Of a stretch of DNA of 64,000 bases, positions 26,919-35,583 are shown one piece after another. The translations under genes and the position numbers were made by a program. The notes beneath the pieces are model-generated. The model made no database searches. It saw only the letters and a program-made list of their open reading frames with translations, and was not told the DNA's origin. Positions within the stretch are counted from its first letter, which is position 1. Each line of letters starts with the position of its first letter. The DNA is from Rhizobiales bacterium GAS188 (lineage in GTDB: Bacteria; Pseudomonadota; Alphaproteobacteria; Rhizobiales; Beijerinckiaceae): the NCBI GenBank assembly GCA_900104855.1, contig FNSS01000001.1, positions 8,131,001-8,195,000 on the forward strand, given 5' to 3'.

Positions 26919-28379
26919 TCACTGCGTCCTAAAGGTCGGGGGCACGATCTCGTCGAGGCTGCGCTTCGCCCAATCGAGGCCGGGAGCGCGCGCCACGACG
27001 CGCTTTTGCGCCTCCTCCAGCGCGGCACTCGCACCTGCATGGTCGATGGTGAGCACTTTGCCCCCCTCGACGACCTTACGGCCATCGACATAGACCGCGC
27101 GGATGGCGCGGTCATCGGCCGCATAGATCAAGGTGCGGATCGCGTCATGGGCCGGTCGCATGGCCGGATGATCGAGCCCGACCAAGACAAGATCGGCGCG
27201 GCAGCCTGGCGCCAGCCGGCCGATATCGTCGCGGCGCAAGGCACGCGCGCCCGCAACGGTCGCCGCATTGAAGATGTCGGTCGAGCGCAGCGCCCGTGGC
27301 GAACCGTCCTGAAGCCGCGCCACATAGGCTGCGAGACGCAATTCCGAGAGCATGTTGTGCGGATAGGTGTCGGTGCCGATGCCGATGCCGACGCCGCGCC
27401 GCAGATAGCGTCCGGCATCGCGCATGGCGATGCCGCGGCGCACGAAGACGGTCGGGCAATGGGCCACCATGGTGCCCGTCTCGGCCAGGCGGTCGAGATC
27501 GCTGCGCGTCGACCAGCGCGTCGAGGGGTGGTCGTCGAGGAAGATGGCGTGGCCGATGATCGAGCGGTCCGAGAGCACGCCCAGCTCGTCGAGCCAGCCG
27601 ATCGGCGTCTTGCCGTGCCGGCGCGTGATCTCGTGGAACTCGACCACGGATTGCGCTGCATGCGTCTGCCAGGGCAGATCGCGGGCCTTGGCCTCGGCGA
27701 AGGAGTCCCGCATCAGGCCTTCGCTGCACGTGTCGATCTGGGCCGGGATCACCATGCCGGAGAGGCGGCCGCTCGGATGGGCGATGGCCTCATCGATGAG
27801 CGACAGCGCCTCGGCCATCGCAGCCTCGCCGGCCTTCTCGTCCCAATCATATTCGACCACATGGCCGTTGGCGGTGCGCCAGTTCGCCGAGCGGAACATG
27901 GGCGCCAGGCAGACGCGCAACCCGCTCTCAGCCGCGAGATCGATCCAGCCCTCATGCGGCATCGACAGGTCGGCGACCGTTGTCACGCCAGAGAGCAGCA
28001 TCTCGCTATAGGCGACGCGCGTGCAGGCGGGCTTGGCCAAGGGGTCCGCGCGGAAGATCGGCATGTATTCGTAGAGCGAGGAGTTGTAGAGGCCTGGACT
28101 GCCGAGCTCCTCGTTGAGGCCGCGATACATCGGCTCGGTCGAGGGATGCGAATGGATGTCGATGAGGCCGGGCATGACCATCAGGCCCTGCCCCTCGATC
28201 ACCGTATCCGCCCTGCCCTCATAGCCGCGCCCGACGAAAATGAGCTTGCCGCCCGCGAAGGCGATATCGGCACCGTCGAGATAGACATGGCTGTTCGCCG
28301 CCGCGTCCCAGGCGACGACGCGCTCGGCGCCCCGGATCAGCGTTGTCGGGGCGCCCGCCGCCTCGCTCGTCCCACTCAT
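26919..28379 (-). CDS. amidohydrolase-family hydrolase/deaminase
   Basis: A 486-residue member of the metal-dependent amidohydrolase superfamily, close in layout to SsnA, TrzN and guanine or 8-oxoguanine deaminases. The metal site is visible as PGLIDIHSH near residue 75, the His in WQTHAAQ, the His in IIGHAIFLDD and the Asp in GIGTDTYPHN. Substrates in this family are cyclic ureides, triazines or purine-type rings. It is the last gene of the eight-gene operon and its start overlaps the deacetylase stop (ATGA), so it probably acts on the same imported compound. Confidence 0.9.
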   Translation of the reverse strand: MSGTSEAAGAPTTLIRGAERVVAWDAAANSHVYLDGADIAFAGGKLIFVGRGYEGRADTVIEGQGLMVMPGLIDIHSHPSTEPMYRGLNEELGSPGLYNSSLYEYMPIFRADPLAKPACTRVAYSEMLLSGVTTVADLSMPHEGWIDLAAESGLRVCLAPMFRSANWRTANGHVVEYDWDEKAGEAAMAEALSLIDEAIAHPSGRLSGMVIPAQIDTCSEGLMRDSFAEAKARDLPWQTHAAQSVVEFHEITRRHGKTPIGWLDELGVLSDRSIIGHAIFLDDHPSTRWSTRSDLDRLAETGTMVAHCPTVFVRRGIAMRDAGRYLRRGVGIGIGTDTYPHNMLSELRLAAYVARLQDGSPRALRSTDIFNAATVAGARALRRDDIGRLAPGCRADLVLVGLDHPAMRPAHDAIRTLIYAADDRAIRAVYVDGRKVVEGGKVLTIDHAGASAALEEAQKRVVARAPGLDWAKRSLDEIVPPTFRTQ

Positions 28380-29272
28380 CAGGCTGCCTTCTCATGGGCG
28401 GCTTCGCAGCTCGCATAATGGGCCGCGATCTCACGGCCGGTCGCTATCCACACATCGCCGCAGGCCTGGGCGTAGTCGAGGAACTCGCGCAGCAGACGAA
28501 AGCGCATCGGGCGCCCGCTCACCTGCGGGTGCAGGACGGTGGTGACCATGGCGCCCCAATCGCGCACCTCGTCGAGCTCGTCCTTCCACATCGACAGGAC
28601 GTGCTCGCGCGGCAAGATGGGACGCGGCGAGAAGCGGGCGCTCAGGCCATGCATCCAGTCGTCATAGCTCGAGGTCACCGGGATCTCGATGACGCCAGGC
28701 TGGCCGTCGGCGAGCATCTGGCGATAGGGCCGCACATCGTCGCGCCAGGATGAGGAATAGAGGATGCCGCGCCGCTTGAGGCTCGAGCGCAGCTGCTCGC
28801 AGCTCTCGCCGAAGGGGGCGCGATAGCCGACCGGCACCACGCCGAGCCGACGCTTCAGGGTCTCGAAGCCGCGCTCCAGCTCCTCCTCGATGAAGGGATC
28901 GCCGGGATCGGGCAGGAGGTGATGGAAGCCGTGATGGCCGATCTCGTGGCCGTCCTTGAGGATCGCCTCGGCCATGGCGGGATGCGCCTCGACCGACCAG
29001 CCGGTGACGAAGAAGGTCGCCTTCAGGCCAAGCTGGCGCAAGAGCTCCAGCAGCTTCGGCGTGCCGACGCGCGCCTCATAGCCCCCAAACGACATGGTCA
29101 CGAGGCGCTCGGCATGGGCCGGGTCTTTGCTGGTCCAGGCGCTCTCGGCATCGACATCGAAGGAGAGGAACATGGCGGCCCGATAGCCGCGCGGCCAGGG
29201 GAAGGCCGGCGCCGGCGGCGCGAGATTGGCCGGCCGCAGCGGCACCGTATCCCAGCGATTATTGGCCGGCAT
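28379..29272 (-). CDS. polysaccharide-deacetylase-fold hydrolase, imidase/PuuE-like
   Basis: A 297-residue NodB-fold protein of the intracellular group without a signal peptide. Motif 1 is SFDVDAESAW, the metal His pair is in GHHGFHH, and YRAPFGE follows. The DVDAE form and lack of export resemble cyclic imidases and cofactor-free allantoinases (PuuE) rather than chitin or xylan deacetylases. It overlaps the upstream binding-protein gene by 14 nt and the amidohydrolase by 4 nt. A ring-opening role on an imide or ureide is inferred from this context. Confidence 0.85.
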   Translation of the reverse strand: MPANNRWDTVPLRPANLAPPAPAFPWPRGYRAAMFLSFDVDAESAWTSKDPAHAERLVTMSFGGYEARVGTPKLLELLRQLGLKATFFVTGWSVEAHPAMAEAILKDGHEIGHHGFHHLLPDPGDPFIEEELERGFETLKRRLGVVPVGYRAPFGESCEQLRSSLKRRGILYSSSWRDDVRPYRQMLADGQPGVIEIPVTSSYDDWMHGLSARFSPRPILPREHVLSMWKDELDEVRDWGAMVTTVLHPQVSGRPMRFRLLREFLDYAQACGDVWIATGREIAAHYASCEAAHEKAA

Positions 29273-30080
29273 TGATGGTCACCTTCTCGATCGCATCTCC
29301 CGACAATTTCCACTTGTCGAGGATCTTCCCATAGCTTCCGTCGGCGACGAGCTGCCCCAGAGCCACGGCGAGGGCGTTCTGCAGCTCGGTCGCGCCCTTG
29401 GCGGTGCCGATGCCGGTGAGCTGGCTCGAGATGCGCTCGCCGATCGCCGCATAGGCGCCGGGCTCGAGCCCCATCACGTAGGGCAAGGTCTCGTTGCCCT
29501 GCATCGCCGCGTCGACGCGGCCCTGCTTGAGCTGGGTGCGCGCATCGGGCGAACCTTCCGTGCCGACGACCGTGATGTCGGGCTTGCCGGCAGCCTTGCA
29601 ATGCGCCTCGCTCCAGGCTGCGATCTCGTTCGGGAAGGACGTCCTGCGGCTGGTGCCGACCGATTTGCCGCACAGGGCCAGCATGTCGGGAAATTCCTTG
29701 GCCCGGCTCGCCTGCACGAAGAATTGCGGCCCAGACTGCAGATAATCGACGAAGCTCACCTTGTCGTGGCGGCTGGCGAGATCGGTCATGCCCGAAATGA
29801 TCACGTCCACCCGCCCGGTGTCGACGGCCGAAACCATCTGATCGAAGCTCGTCTCCTGCCATTGCATCTTGAGGCCGAGCTTCAACGCGATGGCGTTGCC
29901 GAGATCGACATCGAGGCCGGTCAGCTCATTGGTCGCAGGGTCGCGCAGGTCGAGCGGCGGGTAGTTCGGCACGATGGCGGCGATCAGCGTGCCGCGTGCC
30001 TTGATGGCGGCGGGAAGCTCGGCCGCTCCGGCCGGCAGCGTGGCGAGGAGCAGCAAGGCGCCGAGAGCCAGTCTTTTCAT
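29259..30080 (-). CDS. amino-acid-type ABC binding protein, paralogue 3
   Basis: A 273-residue family-3 solute-binding protein with a signal peptide (MKRLALGALLLLATLPAGAA). ATG 30080 has GGAGAA upstream and is preferred over 30101. It shares with the other two binding proteins of this operon the SFPNEIAAWSEAHC block and the region around DARTQLKQGRVDAAMQGNE. Three paralogous receptors share one permease and one ATPase here, which suggests related ligands of different size or charge. It overlaps the deacetylase gene by 14 nt. Confidence 0.9.
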   Translation of the reverse strand: MKRLALGALLLLATLPAGAAELPAAIKARGTLIAAIVPNYPPLDLRDPATNELTGLDVDLGNAIALKLGLKMQWQETSFDQMVSAVDTGRVDVIISGMTDLASRHDKVSFVDYLQSGPQFFVQASRAKEFPDMLALCGKSVGTSRRTSFPNEIAAWSEAHCKAAGKPDITVVGTEGSPDARTQLKQGRVDAAMQGNETLPYVMGLEPGAYAAIGERISSQLTGIGTAKGATELQNALAVALGQLVADGSYGKILDKWKLSGDAIEKVTINAGQ

Positions 30081-30133
30081 GGGAGTTCTCCAAGGGTCCA
30101 TGTGAGTGTCCTGCGTGAAGCGTAAACTGGCCG

Positions 30134-30979
30134 CTATTGGCGTGCGATGGCGTCGGCCGCCGAATTGCCCTCGACCTCGAATTTCTTGAGGATGGCAGCA
30201 TAGCTACCATCCGCGATGCTCTCCTTTAGGACCGCTCTGACGGCATCGCGCAACTGCGTCGCCTCCTTGGGGAAGGCCATGGCGATCATCATGCCGGTCG
30301 AGAAAGCCGGGCCGACCTTCACATAAGCGCCAGGCTCGAGCTTCATCGTGTAGGGTACGGATTCGCTGCTCTGCACGATGGCATCGACGCGGCTCTGGCG
30401 CAGTTCGAGCCGCGCTGCCGGCGTGCCTTCCGTCGCCTCGATCTTGAGCGCCGGCCGTCCGACGGCGACACAGTTCTTGTCGCTCCAATCGCGCATAGCA
30501 GCGTCGAAGCCATTGCGCCGATTGGCTCCGACGGTCTGGCCGCAAAGATCGGCGAGCGTCGCGATCGGGGCGTGGCCGGCAAGCGTGTAGACCTGGATGC
30601 CCGAACTCAGATAGTCGACAAAATCGAGCTTGGCCGCGGGTTCCGGCAGATCGAGCAAGCTCAGCGCCATATCGACCCGTCCGGTGGTCAGGGCGTTGGT
30701 CGCCGATTCATAGGAGACTTCCTGCCAGGCGATGTCGACGCCGAGCTTGCGGCCGAAATAGCTCGCAAGATCGACGTCGATGCCGGCAAGCGCATTGTCC
30801 TCCGGCCGCTTATAGGCCATGGGCGGGAAGGAGGCGAAAAGGGCGATGACGATCTTCTTCCTCGCGACGATCGCGTCCGGAAGCTTCTGCGCTTCCGCGG
30901 GAACCGGCGCCATGTCGGGGCCAACAAGCAGCGCCGCAATCGCCGCGACCTTCAGGGCCCGCCGCCATGAGGCGTTCAT
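30134..30979 (-). CDS. amino-acid-type ABC binding protein, paralogue 2
   Basis: A 281-residue family-3 binding protein with a signal peptide ending near PVPAEAQ. Shared blocks are [40 protein letters not shown] and [20 protein letters not shown]. It is the most divergent of the three paralogues. Its start overlaps the stop of the ATPase gene by 4 nt (ATGA), so it is translated with the transporter. 53 nt separate it from paralogue 3. Confidence 0.9.
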   Translation of the reverse strand: MNASWRRALKVAAIAALLVGPDMAPVPAEAQKLPDAIVARKKIVIALFASFPPMAYKRPEDNALAGIDVDLASYFGRKLGVDIAWQEVSYESATNALTTGRVDMALSLLDLPEPAAKLDFVDYLSSGIQVYTLAGHAPIATLADLCGQTVGANRRNGFDAAMRDWSDKNCVAVGRPALKIEATEGTPAARLELRQSRVDAIVQSSESVPYTMKLEPGAYVKVGPAFSTGMMIAMAFPKEATQLRDAVRAVLKESIADGSYAAILKKFEVEGNSAADAIARQ

Positions 30980-31758
30980 GCCAGCACCGCCGAGAGGAAG
31001 GCTTGCGTCCTCGCCTCGCGCGGCGTGTTCAGCACTTCTGCCGCCGTCCCGGCTTCGACGATCAGCCCGTGATCCATGAACACCACCCGGTCGGCGACCT
31101 CGCGTGCGAAGCCGAGCTCATGGGTGACCACGATCATGGTCATGCCGCTATGGGCGAGCTCCTTCATCACGGCCAGCACCTCGCCGACGAGCTCGGGGTC
31201 GAGCGCGCTGGTCGGCTCGTCGAAGAGCATGAGCTTCGGGTGCATGGCCAAAGCGCGTGCGATCGCAACGCGCTGCTGCTGGCCCCCGGACAGGTTCGCC
31301 GGAAAGGCATCGGCCTTGGCGGCGAGGCCGACGCGGGCCAGGAGCTCGCGGGCTTCGCGGATCGCTTCGGCCTGATCGCGGCCGAGCACTTGCACCGGCC
31401 CTTCGATCAGGTTCTCGAGCGCCGTCATATGCGGGAACAGGTTGAAGCGCTGGAAGACCATGCCGGTTTTCAGCCGCTGGCGCGCGATCTCGCTTTCGCT
31501 GAGCGGATAGAGCCGGTCTCCGAGGCGGCGATAGCCGATCAGCTCGCCATCGACCCAGATGGCACCGGAATCGATCTCGGCCAGCTGGTTGATGCAGCGC
31601 AGCAGCGTCGTCTTGCCCGAGCCCGAGGCGCCGATGATGCACAACACCTCGCCCGAGGCGACATCGAGCGAGACGCCGCCAAGCGCCTGGAAAGCGCCGA
31701 AGCTCTTGCGGGCTTCCCTGATGGAGACGAGAGGCTGCGCCATCTCTGCCATCATCAC
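30976..31758 (-). CDS. amino-acid-type ABC transporter ATPase (GlnQ/HisP type)
   Basis: A 260-residue ATPase of the polar-amino-acid uptake family, with Walker [10 protein letters not shown], the Q-loop in [11 protein letters not shown], signature LSGGQQQR, Walker [14 protein letters not shown] and the switch His in VTHELGF. It is coupled by 4-nt overlaps both to the permease (31755-31758) and to paralogue 2 (30976-30979). It is the only ATPase in the operon and so serves all three binding proteins. Confidence 0.94.
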   Translation of the reverse strand: MMMAEMAQPLVSIREARKSFGAFQALGGVSLDVASGEVLCIIGASGSGKTTLLRCINQLAEIDSGAIWVDGELIGYRRLGDRLYPLSESEIARQRLKTGMVFQRFNLFPHMTALENLIEGPVQVLGRDQAEAIREARELLARVGLAAKADAFPANLSGGQQQRVAIARALAMHPKLMLFDEPTSALDPELVGEVLAVMKELAHSGMTMIVVTHELGFAREVADRVVFMDHGLIVEAGTAAEVLNTPREARTQAFLSAVLA

Positions 31759-32624
31759 CGTCCCTTGGCCGCGCCGCGCGCGAAGCGGCGTTCGAGCAGC
31801 ATCTGCAGCGGCGTCAGCACCGAGACGATGGCGAGATACCAGATGCCGGCGACGATCAAGAGCTCGATGACGCGCGAATTGGCGTAGTAGATGTTCTCGG
31901 CATTGTGGAGCACCTCGGAATACTGGATCACGCTCGCGAGCGAGGTGAGCTTGATCATGCCGATGAACTCGTTGCCGAGCGGCGGGATGATGACGCGCAT
32001 GGCCTGCGGCAGGATGATGCGCTTCAAGGAGCGCAGCTGCGTCATGCCGATCGATTGGGCGGCCTCATATTGCCCGGCATCGACCGAGATGAGCCCGGCC
32101 CGCACCACTTCCGAGGTGTAGGCGCCCTGGTTGATGCCGAGCCCCAGCAGCGCCGCGACGAAGGGCGTCATCACATCGACGGTACGCGCCTCGAACAGGC
32201 CCGGCACCCCCATCACCGGGAACACCAGCGCCAGGTTGAACCAGAGCAGCAATTGCAGGATCGCCGGCAGGCCGCGGAACAGCCAGGTATAGGCGAGTGC
32301 CGCCCCGCTCAACACCGGATTGGCGGACATGCGCATGATCGCCACCACGACGCCGAGCACGATGCCGAGCGCCATGGCCAGCACCGACATGATGACGGTG
32401 TTCAGGACCCCGCTCAATATCGCAGGCACGGTGAGGAAGCGCCCGACATAGGGCCATTCGATCTGGCCGTTGGCGAAGGCGCGGATGACGAGCCCCACCA
32501 GGGCGAGGATGACGGCCGCCGCGAGCCAGCGGCCCCAATGGAGGCGCCTGACGATACGCAGACCCGAAATATCGGGCAGGGCGACGCCTGCCATGTGGTC
32601 CAGGGTCTGCGAGGGTGATGTCAT
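31755..32624 (-). CDS. amino-acid-type ABC transporter permease
   Basis: A 289-residue HisM/GlnP-type permease with about five membrane helices after a cytoplasmic N-terminus. The EAA-like loop lies around [20 protein letters not shown]. Only one permease gene is present, so the channel is probably a homodimer. It overlaps the upstream binding protein and the downstream ATPase by 4 nt each. Confidence 0.93.
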   Translation of the reverse strand: MTSPSQTLDHMAGVALPDISGLRIVRRLHWGRWLAAAVILALVGLVIRAFANGQIEWPYVGRFLTVPAILSGVLNTVIMSVLAMALGIVLGVVVAIMRMSANPVLSGAALAYTWLFRGLPAILQLLLWFNLALVFPVMGVPGLFEARTVDVMTPFVAALLGLGINQGAYTSEVVRAGLISVDAGQYEAAQSIGMTQLRSLKRIILPQAMRVIIPPLGNEFIGMIKLTSLASVIQYSEVLHNAENIYYANSRVIELLIVAGIWYLAIVSVLTPLQMLLERRFARGAAKGR

Positions 32625-33469
32625 CGGCGCGCTTCACCGTTGATGAGGATGCCCGACACGGCATTGTTGGACAAATGCCATGTGTCGAGGGTTTTCTGAT
32701 AGGTGCCATCCTTGATCAGCGCCTGCAAGGCGTCGGTGACCGCTTCGCGAAATTCCGTGTCGCTCTTCCTGAAGGCGATCCCCTGGTATAGCACCGTGAA
32801 GGCTAGCCCCACCGGTTTGAAGACGCCCTCTTCCTGCGACATCATGAAGGGGATGTTCTCGCTGCCCTGCACGGCAGCGTCGATGCGGTCCTGCTTGAGC
32901 TGGGTGCGCACATCGGGCGTGTTCTCGCCTCCCACCACCTCGATCGCCGGCTTGCCCTGCGCTTCGCAATGCTCGGCGCTCCATTTGCGGATCTGGTCCG
33001 GGAAGGAGGTCGAGCGGATGGTGCCGACCCGCTTGCCGCACAGATCCTCCGGCGCCGCGAAAGGGTTCTTGGCGAGCGTATAGAATTGCGCGCCGGATTT
33101 CAGATAGTCGATGAAATCCATGGCGTCATGGCGCGCCGGCAGGTCGCTCAGGCCCGACAGGATGAAATCCGTCCGCCCGGTCTGCAGCGACGGCATGAGC
33201 TGGGCGAAGGCGACTTCCGTCCATTCGATGCGCAAGCCGAGCGACTTCGCGAGCGCTTCGCCGAGATCGATGTCGAGCCCGACGAGCTTGCCGGTCTGGG
33301 TGTCCTTGTATTCGATCGGCGGATAGGTGGCGTTGACGCTCAGGTGCAGCACGCCCGCCTGCTTGACGGCGTCCGGCAATTGCCCGGCCCACAAAGGCTG
33401 CGCCGCCAACAAGACGCCGGTCAGCGCCAAGCAAGCAAAGGTCGTGTGCGCGAGGGTCTTGCTGGTCAT
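32621..33469 (-). CDS. amino-acid-type ABC binding protein, paralogue 1
   Basis: A 282-residue family-3 solute-binding protein with a signal peptide cut after ALWAG-like residues (LLAAQPLWAGQLPDAV). ATG 33469 has GGGAGCACC upstream, while the longer frame to 33652 lacks a site. It shares STSFPDQIRKWSAEHC and DVRTQLKQDRIDAAVQGSEN with its two paralogues. It follows the carbamoylase-like gene by 50 nt and overlaps the permease start. Confidence 0.9.
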   Translation of the reverse strand: MTSKTLAHTTFACLALTGVLLAAQPLWAGQLPDAVKQAGVLHLSVNATYPPIEYKDTQTGKLVGLDIDLGEALAKSLGLRIEWTEVAFAQLMPSLQTGRTDFILSGLSDLPARHDAMDFIDYLKSGAQFYTLAKNPFAAPEDLCGKRVGTIRSTSFPDQIRKWSAEHCEAQGKPAIEVVGGENTPDVRTQLKQDRIDAAVQGSENIPFMMSQEEGVFKPVGLAFTVLYQGIAFRKSDTEFREAVTDALQALIKDGTYQKTLDTWHLSNNAVSGILINGEARR

Positions 33470-33519
33470 CTGGTGCTCCCGGAAAGGTTGACGGCCCATG
33501 CAAACCTTGCGCCTCACCG

Positions 33520-34476
33520 CTATTCGGCGGCCTGGTGCTGCGGCTCGATCGCCCCGACCTGTGCGGTGATCGGGCCATACCATTGAGGGCGGCGATGGGC
33601 GGCGAAATTGAACATCTTGGTCTTGCCCTGGAGGCAGAGATCGAGATCGCAATCTGCGAGGATCAGTTCGTCGCCGAGCGTCTTCGCCTCGGCGAGCATG
33701 CGGCCATCGGGGCCGACGATGCAGGAGCCCCCGATCAGGGCAGCGCCGTCCTCGATGCCGGCCTTGGCGACGGCGACCGCGAAGGTGGCGTTCATATAGG
33801 CATTGGCCTGGACGGCGAGATGCGCGTGGAAGCTGCGCAGCTCGGGGCTCTCGCTGTCCCCGCCATTCGGATCATAGCCCGCCGAATTATAGCCGATCAG
33901 CGTGAGCTCGACGCCTTGCAGGCCGAGCACTCGCCAGGCTTCCGGCCAACGCCGATCATTGCAGATGAGCATGCCCATGACGGCGCCGTGCCATTCGGGT
34001 GGAGCGCGAAAGCTGGGGAAGCCGAGATCGCCATAGTGGAAATAGCGCTTCTCGAGCTGCTGAAACCTGTCCCTCGGGCGCGGCTCGACCGATCCCGGCA
34101 GATGGATCTTGCGGTATTTGCCGAGGAGGCGCCCCAGCGGGTCGACCAGGATCGAGACGTTGAAGCGCTGCGCCTCGCTCGTCTCCTCGGCATAGCCGAT
34201 CTCGAAGCCGATCTCGAGCTCGCGCGCCCGGTCGAAGAGCTTCTGCACTTGCGGGTTCGGCATCGCCCGCTCGAAGAAAGGAGCAAGCTCCGTCTCGCTC
34301 AGGAGCCAGCGCGGGAAGAAGGTGGTGAAGGCAAGCTCCGGGAAGACGACGAGATTTGCGCCCTCCCCGGCCGCCTCTTCGAGCAGCGCCACCAGCCGGT
34401 CGAGCGTGCGGGCGCGGGGATCGTCGCGCTGCACCGGCCCCATTTGCGCGCCGGCGATGCGAAGATTGCGGGCCAT
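33520..34476 (-). CDS. N-carbamoyl-D-amino-acid-hydrolase-like nitrilase
   Basis: A 318-residue carbon-nitrogen hydrolase. The triad is clear: Glu47 in VVFPELAFTTFFPRW, Lys123 in GKYRKIHLPG and Cys172 in LICNDRRWPE. The spacing and the long shared stretches (IGGSCIVGPDGRMLAEAKT, DCDLDLCLQGKT) match N-carbamoyl-D-amino acid amidohydrolases, which remove the carbamoyl group to give a D-amino acid, CO2 and ammonia. ATG 34476 has AGAAGG upstream and matches the family start. It is the first gene of the eight-gene operon. A related carbamoylated or amide substrate is possible. Confidence 0.9.
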   Translation of the reverse strand: MARNLRIAGAQMGPVQRDDPRARTLDRLVALLEEAAGEGANLVVFPELAFTTFFPRWLLSETELAPFFERAMPNPQVQKLFDRARELEIGFEIGYAEETSEAQRFNVSILVDPLGRLLGKYRKIHLPGSVEPRPRDRFQQLEKRYFHYGDLGFPSFRAPPEWHGAVMGMLICNDRRWPEAWRVLGLQGVELTLIGYNSAGYDPNGGDSESPELRSFHAHLAVQANAYMNATFAVAVAKAGIEDGAALIGGSCIVGPDGRMLAEAKTLGDELILADCDLDLCLQGKTKMFNFAAHRRPQWYGPITAQVGAIEPQHQAAE

Positions 34477-34594
34477 TCTGCTGGCATCCCTTCTGAGCCG
34501 GGGCACGCAGCTTGCGCCCCGTCATCGACGATGACCGACTGTGACATCGCGGTTTCCGCCCGACAATAGGATCGGCTATGATATTTTGGCGAAG

Positions 34595-34624
34595 ACTATT
34601 CATGAGCGTGATACTATACATGAG
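34595..34624. promoter_or_regulatory. direct repeat before the LysR start
   Basis: ACTATTCATGAG (34595-34606) and ACTATACATGAG (34613-34624) match at eleven of twelve bases, 18 bp apart, and end 6 nt before the LysR start codon. They lie in the divergent region between this regulator and the carbamoylase operon. They may be a binding site, or the second copy may simply carry the ribosome binding site. Confidence 0.4.
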
Positions 34625-34630
34625 AATGAG

Positions 34631-35545
34631 ATGACGCTGCGCCAGCTCGAGATCCTCCGAGCCCTCATCCGCTACCGCACCACCATCGCGGCGGCGCGTC
34701 AGCTCGGCCTCTCGCAGCCCGCCGTCAGCAATGCCTTGAAGGCGATGGAGACCCAGGCGGGCTTTGCGCTGTTCGAGCGCATCAACAACCGCCTCTTCCC
34801 GACCCGCGAGGCGCAGGCCCTGCATGACGAGGCCGAGGCCATCTTCACCATGCACGGCAATCTCGAGAACAAGCTGCGCGATCTCAGGGAGAGCAAGGCC
34901 GGGCATCTGCGCATCGTCGCCACCCCGCCGATCGGTTACGGCATCATTCCGCAAGCCCTGAAGCGCTTCCTCGCGGACAGGCCGCATGTGCGCGTCTTCT
35001 TCGATGTGCGGCGCTATGAGGGCGTCATCGACGGCGTCGGCAACAACCTCGCCGAGCTCGGCTTTGCGCTCGGCCTCGAGGACCATCCAGGCATCGAGAC
35101 CGAGACGGTGTTCGCCGGCGAGATGGTCTGCGTCGTCAAGCGCGATCATCCTCTCGCACGCCAAAACCTCGTCACTCCCTCCGATCTCGCCGCGCATCCC
35201 TTCATCGCGCTCGAGCGTGGCACGCGGCTCGGCGAGGCGGTGCGCCAGAGCTTCAGGGAGGCCGGATGCCCGTTCGGCTTCGCCGTCGAGGTGCGCTACT
35301 GCAACACCGCCTGCGTGCTCGCCGAGAGCGGCGTCGGCGCCGCGATCGTCGACCCCTTCTCGCCGGGCCATGGGGCGAGCCATGACCTCGCCGTCATCCC
35401 CTTCCGACCGGCGACGCCGGCGGTCGCCTTCGTCGCCTGGTCGAAGACGCGGCCGCTATCGCGCCTGGCGCAGGCCTTCGTCGCCGAGGTGCGCCGCAAC
35501 GCGCAGGCGCTGCAGCAACGCCTCAACGCGGATCGCCAACGCTGA
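34631..35545 (+). CDS. LysR-family transcriptional regulator
   Basis: A 304-residue LysR-type regulator. The N-terminal helix-turn-helix is at residues 17-58 (TTIAAARQLGLSQPAVSNALKAME), followed by a two-lobed effector domain. ATG 34631 opens the family start TLRQLEILRAL and is preferred to the longer frame from 34541. It is divergent from the transport and hydrolase operon that starts at 34476, the usual position for a LysR that controls its neighbour in response to a substrate. The gene downstream on the other strand is the DapA-like lyase. Confidence 0.92.
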   Translation: MTLRQLEILRALIRYRTTIAAARQLGLSQPAVSNALKAMETQAGFALFERINNRLFPTREAQALHDEAEAIFTMHGNLENKLRDLRESKAGHLRIVATPPIGYGIIPQALKRFLADRPHVRVFFDVRRYEGVIDGVGNNLAELGFALGLEDHPGIETETVFAGEMVCVVKRDHPLARQNLVTPSDLAAHPFIALERGTRLGEAVRQSFREAGCPFGFAVEVRYCNTACVLAESGVGAAIVDPFSPGHGASHDLAVIPFRPATPAVAFVAWSKTRPLSRLAQAFVAEVRRNAQALQQRLNADRQR

Positions 35546-35583
35546 GACGGGGCAGGATCGCGGCTCCCGCAAAATGCGGCGCT

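Noticed and set aside
24480-28418. A 1312-codon open frame on the plus strand
   Set aside because: It runs antisense across two genes with recognised domains (TPR-methyltransferase and amidohydrolase) and has no motif of its own.
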